Shown here: positions 39,095 through 51,100 of the stretch, piece by piece | Layout: each line of letters begins with the position of its first letter | Position numbering within the stretch: the first letter of the stretch is position 1 | NCBI GenBank assembly: GCA_903813345.2 | Contig: CAIIXF020000007.1 | Location: 35,000,538 to 35,060,537, forward strand | Reading direction: 5' to 3' | Source: Owenia fusiformis | Taxonomy: Eukaryota; Annelida; Polychaeta; Sabellida; Oweniidae | Length of the DNA: 60,000 nucleotides | The notes under the pieces: generated by a model | What the model saw: the letters and a program-made list of their open reading frames with translations, nothing else | What the model was told of the DNA's origin: nothing | Database searches by the model: none | Translations under genes and position numbers: made by a program

Positions 39095-40210
39095 TACATG
39101 CATCCTTCAAAATCGGGCTTCATTGCTAGCAGCCCCGTAGCTTGGTGCTGTTCGGGGTGCGGGTGGGGGGGGGGGAGTTCGAGAAGAACCCCCCTGGCCA
39201 AAAATTCTTTCAAAATCATGCAGTTTTTCACCATTCTGAGCACTTTTAGGTGATTTTAGGCATTTTTGGGCAAACATAGGAACTTTTCAAAAAGTGAACC
39301 CCCTAGGCAAATCCTGGCTACGGGCCTGGCTCTAGCTATGAGTTGGGACAGTAATGCCTGACAGATACATTGCAGAACATTTTGTATACCGAGAAGACAG
39401 TCAATGGTTTCGGAAATGTATCCACTAAGACTGGGAAGCTGTTTGTTGAACATGTAAAAATTGTATTGAACATTTATAATACAGCAGGTTAGGAGAAAAG
39501 TGCAATTTGTAAATAATTTGAATGAAATGTACATGATCTGACGCATGATTTATACATATAAATATAATCATTATATCAAAAATAAAAACATATATTATGT
39601 TAACATTTTATTTCTCTTATAAACAAATAAATATTGCAATTCAATACAAACAGTTTTAACAATTTTTAGATATAATGTATAACGATTATACATTATAATT
39701 TCCATTTTACATATAGCCCATAAACCAAGGCCAAAACTTGTTATCATACCAAAGTTAAATTAAAAAATAAACAGGCGCCATGTTTAAATTTTAATCAAAA
39801 TGGGTTTATGTATAAAATATTTACAGATGAAGACACTGTGGTATGACAACAAAGGATCAACTTTTGTTTATTCCAACTATCCGTTACCCTCGTAAATTCA
39901 GTCAATAGTAAAAATCCTCATTATGACCATATCTTTTTTTTTAAACACCCGTCCTAGATTGTCCACATTAAGTTTTTGCAGGAATATTGATATTGAATCT
40001 GCGTTGTTCCAAGGTAAATTTTTTTAAAAATATACACCCAGTTCCCAAAGTTTTCCAACTCGAAAGCCTTATAATGCCAATTGATGATTCCCATATCCAA
40101 TGGCATCATCAGACACTTTTTAAGTGTAGAGAGTTCTTTTTGTGGCACTCTCGATCTTGTTCTCCATTTTGTAATTTTATATTTTTATTGTCATATGCTG
40201 TTATTGTTGT
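39095..40210. other. Intergenic, no gene seen
   Basis: Contains a dispersed-repeat-like segment at about 39120-39330 with a G run and the phrase AAATCCTGGCTACGGGCCTG, then AT-rich sequence with no gene. The SPAG6 3' UTR and poly(A) signal lie at its right end. Confidence 0.45.
40184..40189 (-). terminator. Poly(A) signal AATAAA (minus strand) for SPAG6
   Basis: TTTATT on the plus strand, 22 bases past the SPAG6 stop codon. Confidence 0.5.
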
Positions 40211-43200
40211 CTATTGTTGGGCAGGGTATTCTTCCAGGCGTTCGAGTAAAGCATCAGAATAACCAGGGGAGTAGTATCTGAAAGAGACACATGAATCATT
40301 AATAAAAGAAAAAAGAGTAACACCAATTCATTATACATATTACCCTAGTTTGAAATATAATAGACATTCATGAACTAGCTTATACTCAATATCAAGAAAA
40401 TTAATCAATTTGTAGGGATCAAATGTGAATAACAGCCATATTTTTTTGACAGTGCTCAATAGGATTGTTCAAAGAATGGCAATGATCTAAATCTACAAGG
40501 TGTAAATAAATCATATATTCATTTTAATGTCAAATTATAATGGCCAGTTATAGTTGCCATTTAAATAAATTATTTCCGATCCATATATTGTGTCCATCAT
40601 GTAGGCAGAGATATTAATTGTGTTCACATTTAAACAAAGATATTCATAAACTTCAACAGTTGTTACAATACAAGATATTTCAACTTACTTGACAACTTCT
40701 TCAGGATATTGGTTATTGATTGTGTTAATGTATTCTGCTAGAGCACTTCCAGGTTCAGTCTTTATCTCCTGTACCTTCTTCAAGCCTCCACTTGTAACAA
40801 ATAGTCTCCTTGCTTTGGAATCATGGGGAAGTACTTTGCTAAATTGTCCTACGACGTGTTTCAGAATATTTGGTGGGGCATCGTGTAATAGAGGTTCCAA
40901 GGATGGTAAGTGGACACATTTTTGGAGAATGTTCTTTAAAGCCTTTTTAGACTGAAAAGAGAAAAGATATACATGTAAAATCTTTGAAAATAAACTGGAT
41001 ATATCTTTCATACTATTAAGCAGCAGAAATGCGATTTATATGTATATACAGGTAGGAAAAGAATATTGAAGCATTCTTTACTTCATTTAAACATATCAGT
41101 TCAAATTAAGCACCCTATATAACCAGATTTCTTGAAATAACTTGTAAGTGAGGCTGAGGTTACATAGTGTGCTTTATTTAAATCTGAGATTCAGAGAAAA
41201 TGTCAACCTTAGAATATGGAATGGTGAACCAACTGAAAAGGAAAATGATTTACACTCACTTTAGTCTGTAGATCCTCTGAAGATTCTGTTCTCAAGTAGC
41301 ACTGCAATAGTTTTGGTAGCACATTGGAAACTGCCACGGCTCTGGCATGTTCAGGGGTGTGGCGTCCTATCTGGCCCAAGGCCCAGGCACATGCAGCTTG
41401 TATGTGGTCTTCAGGCTCCTCTGTCAGCGCTATTGCCAGCTGTACAACACCCTGTTAATTAAAGTTAAAAAGCAATGAATACAAAGACATTTAAAACATT
41501 TTTAAAGCTGAACAGTATAATGGAAGATTTTGAAATGTAATCATTTGATTTATTTGGAGAATCACTTTCAAAGCGCCATACTACATGTACAGTAGCTGAT
41601 GGATATGAAATTATGAATTGCAAAATTCAACAAAATAAGACCTGGGTTCAAATCCTCCAGGGAGTACTGTTTGCTAAATTACCATGCTGTTAATTGCTAC
41701 TCCCTTTGCAACCAAAGTCAGGACCAAGTCTCACTTATGCAAAAAAGCTCTATATCATGCAAAGTACTCTTAATAAATCTTGGTTACAACCATGCATCTA
41801 ATTTCAACATTGCAAACACTGCAAAATGTTATAAAAATTCAAATGAATACATCAGGGGATCAACTGAACATACCTTTGACACAATAACTGCCATGGCTAG
41901 ATTTTCTGAATGAGCAGCTACATAACCCAGCATCATTATTCCTGGTAGTCGTACATTTCCCTTAGAGTCTCCAACGTAGTCAACCACAGCAGCTACACCT
42001 CCTGCATTCACTATCAATTGGGCAAGCTGAAAAATGGAAAGTATCATCAACATTCAGAACTTTCAGGATTTTGAACATATTGTAACAAGCACTTGTCTAA
42101 AAATCATTTATTTAGAATTTTTATTGCATAAGAACAACTTTTAAGCATTCTTTACATAAAATCCATTGGACAATCATTCCGATTAATACCAACTAGTCAT
42201 GTTTCACCAAATTACTGATGGGAATATGTTCTATGTTAGACTGAATGTGAATCCTAGAAGTAATCTATGGGAGGGGGGATGAAGTTATGTCCATGAATAT
42301 GTACTATAAATTCAACTGTACCTCTGGAGTGTGCTTGGCAATCTCTCTAATCAGTGTAGCTACATTCTTCCTGACATACTCATCAGAGTCCTTGAGGCAA
42401 GTCAGCACTGCAGGGAATATCTCTGCCTCCACAACCATCTCAGCCAGATCAACACTGTGCTTGGAGATTTGGCTCAGTGCAGAGAACACTTGACGCTGTA
42501 ATAAGTTAAAACAAAGTTGTGAAAAATGTTAAACGAAATGCCCAATTTCTGTAATAAGTTAAATCAAAGTTATGAAAGTTCAAAAAAAACATATGCTCAA
42601 TTTGCATTTGACACTTGTATGTGAACTCAAATAATTGTTTGAATTCATTAAATACATGCATATACATGTATGCATAATGCTAGTATGAGTATTTCAATTT
42701 GTTCTTTCATTCAATTTACCTTAAGCTTAGCATCTGGGTTTAAGATCATCTGAGCAAGATGTGCAATGGCCCCAGCATCAACAACAGTCTGGGCAAGTTC
42801 AGGGGAGTGTTTGCAGATATCACTGAGAGCACTAGCAGCGATACGCTTCAATGAAAGTTCTGGTTCCTGAATGCAGAGCACTAACAGGGGGACTGCTCCT
42901 GCATCAACTACAGCTTGAGCTAGCTCTGTAAATAAAGAAACGCACATACATGTAGTTTCGATATATGTATTATTCAATATATGCTACGAGAGGAAAGAGA
43001 AGATAAATGAAATTGTCATATAAAGATCAATGCCTTTGATACACTTCAAGAAATAATCACAATAGTCGAGATAATTTTATGGTAAAACAGATTCCTAATT
43101 AGGTACAGCACCGCTAGACAAATTTACAGCACTTCTAGACAAAGGTAGATCATGTTGAAAAGAAATCAGTAATTACCTCCATTATGCCTTGCAATGTAGC

Positions 43201-46200
43201 CAAGGGCCCATGCAGCAGATTCCTTCACACCAGGGTCAAACTCTTCTAAACATATGACGAGGGCATCAAGGGCGCCGCAATCTACAACTGATTGTGCTAG
43301 CTGTGGGGAATGTTTGGCAACAGCTCTAAGCACAAAAGCAGCAGCTTTCTTGTAGAATCTCTGAAGAAAACAAGGAGTGGTTGAAGTTAATAATTAAGGT
43401 GTTTAACTGTGAGGACATTGTGTTGAAAAGTTGTTCTATAAGATTTTCATTTCAGAAAAAAAATCTTTTCTAATGATAAAATTACATGAAGGGAAACATT
43501 TTACTAATCAAGGGCTAATTATGAATTTTAAATTAGTTTAACAACAGTAGAAATAAGAAGTTACACATACAAAAAATAATAATCAGTCGCGCGTACTAAG
43601 AAATAAATGTAATTGCTTACATTTTGCTCTGCCAACGAATAAACAAGTTGTGGAAGAATGTCTCCCTTCACGACAGCTTCAGCCAGATCATCATTGTAGT
43701 TGGCCAATCGTCCAAGTGCAAGGGCAGCTGTTTGTTGAATTGTGGGAACAATATCCAACAGCAATGGACGTAATAGAGACATGACTCCAGCATTTTGTAG
43801 GGTCTCTATATTCTGAGGCCTTGATGCAAGTTCAGCTACAGTTTGAACAAACTGAGTACGAGCTTTTTGATATTGCTCAAATACTGAAAATTGAAATAAT
43901 TTGTTTTTAAATAGATGTTACACATACTGTTGTTTAAATAAACAAAATTGTATTTATCCAGTAAAGTCCTGGTACTGGAAAATGATGATTGTATCTTTTC
44001 AAGACATTTATGTTAATCAAATACAACTCTAAACACTTTCCATGAACTGAATGTATTATACAAGTTAAAGATGAATATGAAAACAAGTGAATTTTGAATT
44101 TCTTGATTAAAAGATCTTTGTAATTGTCTTTTGAAGCATGCAGGGGTAGGTTCAAAATTACGAAAGCAGATGTGTGACATATACGGCATATATTATGTGA
44201 CATATATTTTCGTGAAATTCCTGATCGAAATGAGTTTGTTGTTCTTTGGCATTCATTTTTTGATGTACATGTATCGGCGTTCAGTTTTGGAAGTTCTTCT
44301 GCACAATTATTTTTGTTTGACAATTATCAAGTAAAATGCGTATTTGTGTGACATATTCTGTCGCACAAAAAAGGCTGCCATGACTTAAATTTCTTCAGCA
44401 AATGGTGACAAATACGCAAATTGCGGGACAGTTGGACGGCCTGCCAGAGTCATTGTAAGTTGTAACACAAGCACTACATGTATCTGTTGACGACATGACA
44501 ACACCAATAATTCAGATCCAACCAACCATCTAAAGTTTATTTATTTTTCATCGAGTTATTTACAGTAAGATGAGTATAAATCAAATTTTGTGGTCCAAGC
44601 ATTCATTTATCTTCTCATCTTTTGATATACAGGTAGCCATATGCTTTTTATAGGCTTGGTTTAAATGTTTACATTTTATGGTATGAGTACGGTAATCCAA
44701 CACCAAATTCCAATATTCATAACAATACTTTGCACATATGGCGTTCGTGACCAACTATAAAACGCTTACCCCCCATAGTGTTATATATCAAAATGTACCT
44801 GTTCATATAGGGGTTCGATTGATCTACATCAAATTATAGGGAGTCAGGTTACTTTTTGAGATATCAGCGTCCATTTATTGTGACTCGCGTTTGCTACCAC
44901 TTCCTCAATTCTGATATGATGGGCAAACGCGTACTAAACATGCTCACGTCGGAACTATTTTTGACCTACATCGCTATTTTCGTAATTCAAATCAAAGTTG
45001 AACTCCTCCTTTTTATTTTGATACCAAATAGTGGCATACTAGGTACCCTAGAAGCCAACTATGGCGTTATTTAGAACAATACCACGAGTTTTTAAATGGA
45101 CTATATAGGGGTCATACCTTTTGGCGGATGGATATGGAACCTCATACCTTAATGTGTTATGACATCACACTGATTTTTGTCTCTGCAACTTTTTTTGGCA
45201 GAAAATATCATTTTTAGTTCAAAAATGCATAAAAACGTCGGAACTGGCTGAATATGTGAAAAAATTATCCATTTAGGCTAGAAAGGGTTAATTTGCCCTA
45301 CCCCAAATACGTCTAAATATGCTAGTCTAACTTTGCCACTGTGACGTCACAAATCTAACCTGACTATCTCTGAGTTTATTGAAGAAAATGATACGTCTGA
45401 CAAACAGCTTTCATTCCCTATATGGCACATCTTCTACTAAGGGTTGCATCATTGACTAAATCTAAGACAAAGGCCCTGTGTCCCGAGGATTTTGACTGAA
45501 ATTTGGCCATTTTCGCCCAAATCTAACTAAATTGCAGTTTCCCTCACACCTGTATTTTTAAATAAATATTGCTACAATGTAGCAATTTGAAGATCACACA
45601 TGCTTACTGTTTCTGTTGACCTGACACGTGTATCTAGCCTGTAAAAATGAAAAATCGCTACATTGTAGCAATTTCACTGAGATATGGGCCCTGAAAATCA
45701 TGTAATTTTAGCAAAGAATGAAGAAATAACCTGCAATTTTGACGGAATTTCAGAGGGCTTTCTTTCATTCCAGACCCTCCACGGGCCTCTTATGACCATT
45801 CTTATACACACAGAATGGTTGAAAGTGATTTCAAATCATTGTTTGCCCTACGCAGAACGAAAAAAATCGATTCTGTTCTCAAATTCTGCTAGAATATTGG
45901 TCTCTGGCCAACTAGCAGACAATTTTAGGCCTCATATTAAGGTATGAGTACCGTAATCCAACACCAAATTCCAATATTCATAACAATACTTTGCACATAT
46001 GGCGTTCGTGACCAACTATAAAACGCTTACCCCCCATAGTGTTATATATCAAAATGTACCTGTTCATATAGGGGTTCGATTGATCTACATCAAATTATAG
46101 GGAGTCAGGCTACTTTTTGAGATATCAGCGTCCATTTATTGTGACTCGCGTTTGCTACCACTTCCTCAATTCTGATATGATGGGCAAACGCGTACTAAAC

Positions 46201-47881
46201 ATGCTCACGTCGGAACTATTTTTGACCTACATCGCTATTTTCGTAATTCAAATCAAAGTTGAACTCCTCCTTTTTATTTTGATACCAAATAGTGGCATAC
46301 TAGGTACCCTAGAAGCCAACTATGGCGTTATTTAGAACAATACCACGAGTTTTTAAATGGACTATATAGGGGTCATACCTTTTGGCGGATGGATATGGAA
46401 CCTCATACCTTATTAATTAAGAAACTTGAGAAATAACATTTAGAACTTTGTCAATTTAACATGCCTCAATCTTACTAAATGCGCACTACAGAGTACATAT
46501 AACATCATGATCATTGATTTGGAATATTTATCACACTGTTTTACAACATTGTGGAATATGATATTTTTATTTATTTTTATATTGATGAGTAGATAAAATC
46601 TGAGTTTGATATAGCCTAGATTGCATGTACATTTACAATACAGTACAATGTTAGTTTGATTGATCGCAAAATGAGTATGAAATTTGGATGAGATACATGT
46701 AGGGCAAAGGGTTGTAACCACGGACATCTAATACGCAGTTCTTCGAACTGCACTGGAACTATATCTATACCAGGACTGGCATCCAGATCCAAGTATTTTT
46801 TAAGACCGCCGACTCTCGTTGGGCTATTTATCCCTATTGACTCAGTTGTTCATATAAATGTACGTACCTTAGATGCTTTGTAATCGACGTAGATAGAAAA
46901 TATTGTTTCCTAAATTGTTCTGGAAAGCGATAATTATAACTAAATGTACTTTGAACAGGTCGACTGACAAAAAAGCCGGGCTTCTGGCACGTCTCGTTCT
47001 CGCTCTCAAACAAAACGTGAAGAACGTGACGTCACTTGCGAATCATAGCATTCAAAATAAGTAGCGTTTAATTCCCATCACCATATGTAATATAACGGTG
47101 GTCTAGGGGGAGAATCCTCGCTTATCACGCTGGAGGCCCGGGTTCGAATCCCTTACTCGCTCTTTTGTTTTTTTTCGAGGTCGTTATATTCATCGTCTAG
47201 TTTACGAATACCAAATGTCGATGTGATGTTTTAATTGATAAATACGAATTCCTTACACATTTCGTTATCTTATTGTGAAATAGCAAACTAAGAGATATCT
47301 TTACTCGCTAGGAATTAACATAATATTATTTGAAGCGATTTTAGAAAATTTTGAAACTGCCATCTTGGTAATATTGATGACGTGATCACCATCGGTCAAG
47401 GTCAGGTCAAAAGTCATCCATCTTGCCATTTGCCCGGCGTTTTCTTACCAGTCGACAAAAAACGATGAAATCACGTTGAAAATAAAATATACACTTTAAA
47501 ATTGAGGCTGATCGAATATGACAAGACTCCATTGAATACAGCTGTGCAATTTACAGTCACCAAGATGAGCTAATTTCGGAGAGATTCGGGAATTGAAAAA
47601 GGTAAGCCCTTCCGGTTTCCCAACTTCAAAGTGTTTGAAATCCCAGAATTTTCGCCAGAAACATTCCCTCTGACTGTGAATTGACTGATGTCTCATGACA
47701 CAGGAGATATAGGTATCGAAAAAATAAACATAAATTGAAAGCTGAAAGTCAGCCAAGTGAAAGCAAGCATGGATAAAATGGATGGATTTCGTTGAAAAAT
47801 TGAAGTCCAACCAGATTCCATGTCATGTAACAAACAAATAACATTATTAGTTTTACCTTGTAAAACCTGACGTTGACTCAT
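40211..47881 (-). CDS. SPAG6: Sperm-associated antigen 6 (axonemal central-apparatus ARM-repeat protein)
   Basis: Nine exons join in phase: 47857-47881, 43621-43883, 43177-43360, 42720-42925, 42322-42495, 41874-42026, 41260-41451, 40689-40951 and 40211-40277. They give 508 aa, about the length of vertebrate SPAG6/PF16. The protein is armadillo repeats throughout, with signature segments MSQRQVLQVFEQYQKA, NYNDDLAEAVVK, RFYKKAAAFVLRAV, AKHSVDLAEMVVEAEIFPAV-type, HTPEHARAVAV and HDSKARRLFVTSGGLKKVQE. It stabilises the C1 central-pair microtubule in motile cilia and flagella. Exon 1 has only eight codons and is separated by a 3.97-kb intron containing two mobile elements. The ATG is 252 bp from the divergent CISD3 start. 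Confidence 0.96.
44680..46409. mobile_element. 1.73-kb element with 469-bp direct terminal repeats
   Basis: Two 469-bp copies (44680-45148 and 45941-46409) are in the same orientation and differ at only about two sites. Each copy begins GGTATGAG and ends CTCATACC, a short inverted pair. The whole is flanked by TTAT (44676-44679 and 46410-46413). The 792-bp interior has no gene. The layout resembles an LTR element (TRIM-like), but the copies lack TG...CA ends and no primer-binding site was recognised. It could instead be a DNA element with long direct repeats. It is in SPAG6 intron 1. Confidence 0.8.
46959..47456. mobile_element. Possible TIR element carrying a tRNA-like sequence
   Basis: GTCGACTGACAAAAAAGCCG at the left pairs imperfectly with the right end (CGGCGTTTTCTTACCAGTCG). 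About 25 of 33 positions match. No target duplication was identified. A tRNA-like segment is inside. Confidence 0.45.
47090..47163 (+). repeat. tRNA-like sequence (degenerate, Gly/Asp-like)
   Basis: GGTGGTCTAGGGGGAGAATC resembles a D arm and A box, and CCCGGGTTCGAATCCC contains a perfect B box. The anticodon stem has a mismatch and no 7-bp acceptor stem forms, so it is read as a tRNA relic or SINE head, not a functional tRNA. Confidence 0.5.
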
Positions 47882-48133
47882 CTTTGCTTATTGAAGTATC
47901 TTCTGAAATGTAAAATATCCCGGTATTACTGTCAAATAACGCTTACTGATTGAAAATATAACTCTCTGAAACAGTCTTTGTTTTGTTGCTACGGAAAACA
48001 AGAGTATCGCGGGGATTTCAAAGAGGAGGTAGTTGATTGGTCAAAAGAGCCATGAGTCGCCACAAAAAATATTATAAAGGACCGTTAGGTGCTGCCACAA
48101 GCGGTCATATCAAGAACTAGAAGACCGGAAGTC
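47882..48133. promoter_or_regulatory. Divergent SPAG6/CISD3 promoter region
   Basis: The two ATGs point away from each other across 252 bp. Inside are an inverted CCAAT box (GATTGG near 48034-48039) and an X-box-like GTTGCTACGGAAAAC (47985-47999), one base longer than the 14-bp RFX consensus. No TATA box is evident. RFX regulation would fit the cilium role of SPAG6; that link is inferred. Confidence 0.55.
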
Positions 48134-51100
48134 ATGTTTCCAGTTAGAAAATGTTTGCAAGTTTTCTCAAATATCAAGAATGTTACAAATCCTATTAATA
48201 AGGTAGGTGTTTACTCATAAAGTTAAGTGTATTTTTTCACTAAATATGTTGTCTTATCGTCAATCATGATGTTTGATTTTTAAAAATTAGGCTAATAAAA
48301 TAAATTTTTAGAATTATGATGGGGACCTGTCTTTCTGAAAAGTTACATATTATTGATACATGTACATAACATGTCATAGAATCACAGTGACCACTATCAA
48401 TCTTCATTATTCAATAGTAGACCGGTTAGATATTAGATAAATGGTGCTGGCTGTGCATAGAATCATAAGTTGATAAGATTGAGAATCTACAGTACATGTA
48501 ACCAACACAGGATCTTGTAGCACCTTATGATGAGCGTTTGACTTAGTTCCACACCATCTTCTTTTAAAAAAACTAAAAGCCTATGGATGTAATGACAATT
48601 TTATCTTCTTAATGACATCTTATCTTTCAAATAGGAGAATACAAGTACGGGTAAACAATAGTTTATCCAAATGGTCAAAAGATCGGGAACAGCGTAATGC
48701 CAATTTTGATCCTAGCCATAATGGTAGTCATAATTTTACCATAAATGCGGGGGTGCCGCAGGGGTCTGTTTTGGGACCCCTATTATTTCTAATTTATATT
48801 AACCACTTACCCGACAATCTCAACTCAAAAACTTTTATTTTTGCTGACGACACTTCACTGTATGATGCGTATGATAAAAATGAAGTCTTTTTAAACATTA
48901 ATCAGCCATTACAAGATGACCTTGACACTTTACACCAATGGTCATTACTATGGAGAATGAAATTTAAAGCTCAAAAGAGTGCTGACATAACTTTCTCGGG
49001 ACAACGCACCCAGAATATTAACCAATCTCCCCTAACTTTGGGAGGTGAAGAGATACCCATTTGCACAACTCATAAACATCTTGGACTAGTCCTGGATTGT
49101 AAACTTAATTTCAATGCCCATATAGATCAATTAATTGGTAAAATAACCTCCCTAATTAGACCATTGAAAGCTCTCTGTAAAAATTTACCAGGTAAGCACC
49201 TTGAAAAAATCTATAATGCCTATTTTTTACCACACTTTGACTATTGTGACATAATCTATAATAAAGCCTCCTTAGCAAAACTACAAGCTCTCGACAGACT
49301 GCATTACAGAGCAGCATGCCTGGTGTCTGGTGCTATCCATGGATCAAGTACAGACAAAGTACTTTCCTCTATTAATTGGAAAACCCTCTCCTCGAGAAGA
49401 GATGAACATTTAAAAATTTTCTTATTCAAAGCTCGCTTCAACTGTTTCCCACCCTTTATTTGTGACCTAGTTCGTACATATGAAATCACTCATACCAGAG
49501 ACCTCAGATTCCAGCATGACTATAGAATTCCGAATCATTTGAGTTCATCTTGTGGTAAATCCACTATTTTTAATTCCATGAAGGTTTGGAATAAACTGCC
49601 AGCAGCGATTAGAGTTGGTCAACCCATTTCAAGGTTTAAAAGGTCAGTGAGAGAGTACACGAGCCTTGTCTCTGTATCAACTACTAAAATGACTAGGTGC
49701 ATGCCAAGGCAAATAGAAATCAAATTCAATAGACTAAGAGCTGGTCTACTTTTGAACAGTCACTTTTATTCTCATAATTTCCTGTCGGTAACAGATCCCA
49801 AATGTCAATGTGGTGAAAAATTCCAAACCACTGAACACTTTCTAATCAAGTGTCCACTGCTCCTTAATGAACGTGAAGTTCTTCTTGCAGGACTATCAGA
49901 CTTGGACTGTTTACGAGATTTTGAAGCATACTCAATTCAAAGGAAAACACATTTTCTATTAAATGGAGATGAAAATTTGGACTTTGAAACAAATGAAAAA
50001 CTGATTGAAATCACTGCTCACTATACATTTCAAGCGATACTAAGTCTGGGACAGGGTAATTTTTAACATTTGAGCTTGATACCACAACTTGGTACTGGGG
50101 AACAAGCAAACCAAACAACAACAAAAAAGAAAAAGCTTCTCTGAACATTTTGTGTATTTCTGAATATCAATTTTTATTTATCAAAATGTTTCAATTGCCG
50201 ATAATGTTGTCCTGTCAACAATGGCAATTTGTAAAAATGTAACCGATTGATTTTTAGAAATAAATATGAAGTATGTATAATGATGACTGATATGGGGCTG
50301 CCTAATATGGGGCTTTATATACACTATAGGGCCTATCATAGTGCTCATCTCATATCATAGTGCTACATGTCTCTGTGGTAACCAAACCCGTCTGGCCCAG
50401 TTATCTACTCCCGACCTCGTAGATCTGGGCCGGACAATGTCCAATACAAAAAATGGGGTATTTACTCCGGAAAAAACACACTGGTTTTTCAATGTATAAT
50501 ACGTGCTGATAAATTAATAAACATCATAAAAGTCACTTACGTGTTTGTTCCTTGTATCAAACTTTGTATTTATATTAGGTTTCCATCGCTGGATGACGGC
50601 TAATAAATAAGAACGAAACGATTAAACGCAGCAAAAAGATAAATTCTTCTGCAATGTTCGTAATCTCGCAGAATATCGAGAAGTCTCGGCTGCATATTTC
50701 GTTCAGTTCTACATTTGGTCAGTTCAACAAATTGAAAAATCGTATTTAATGTCCACCATATTTCTTTCCAGTCTAAATACAACACAGATACGTCTGTTTT
50801 ATAAATTAATCTACGTTTTGATAACAAATCTGCTGAACAAATCGTAATATTTGGAATGTATTGATTCCCGGGAAATGAATTTTCGTTCCATGAAAGTTTA
50901 AAAATTATCGCGTCACACTCGTGTTACGTCACATCACGTGACTTTATTCGGTGCGGAGAACTGACGAAATATTGACGAAATGTTGTGCCCATTTCAACAT
51001 CAAAATAACAAACAAAACACTACATTTACGTGTAAGTTATGTACTCTTTATTTCAAATAAATACTTGAGTTTACATGTAGCCCGATGTTTTGGTTGGATG

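Noticed and set aside
47090-47163. Functional tRNA gene
   Set aside because: The B box is good but the acceptor stem is absent and the anticodon stem is mismatched; the Ala-like copy at 52043-52112 fails for similar reasons.
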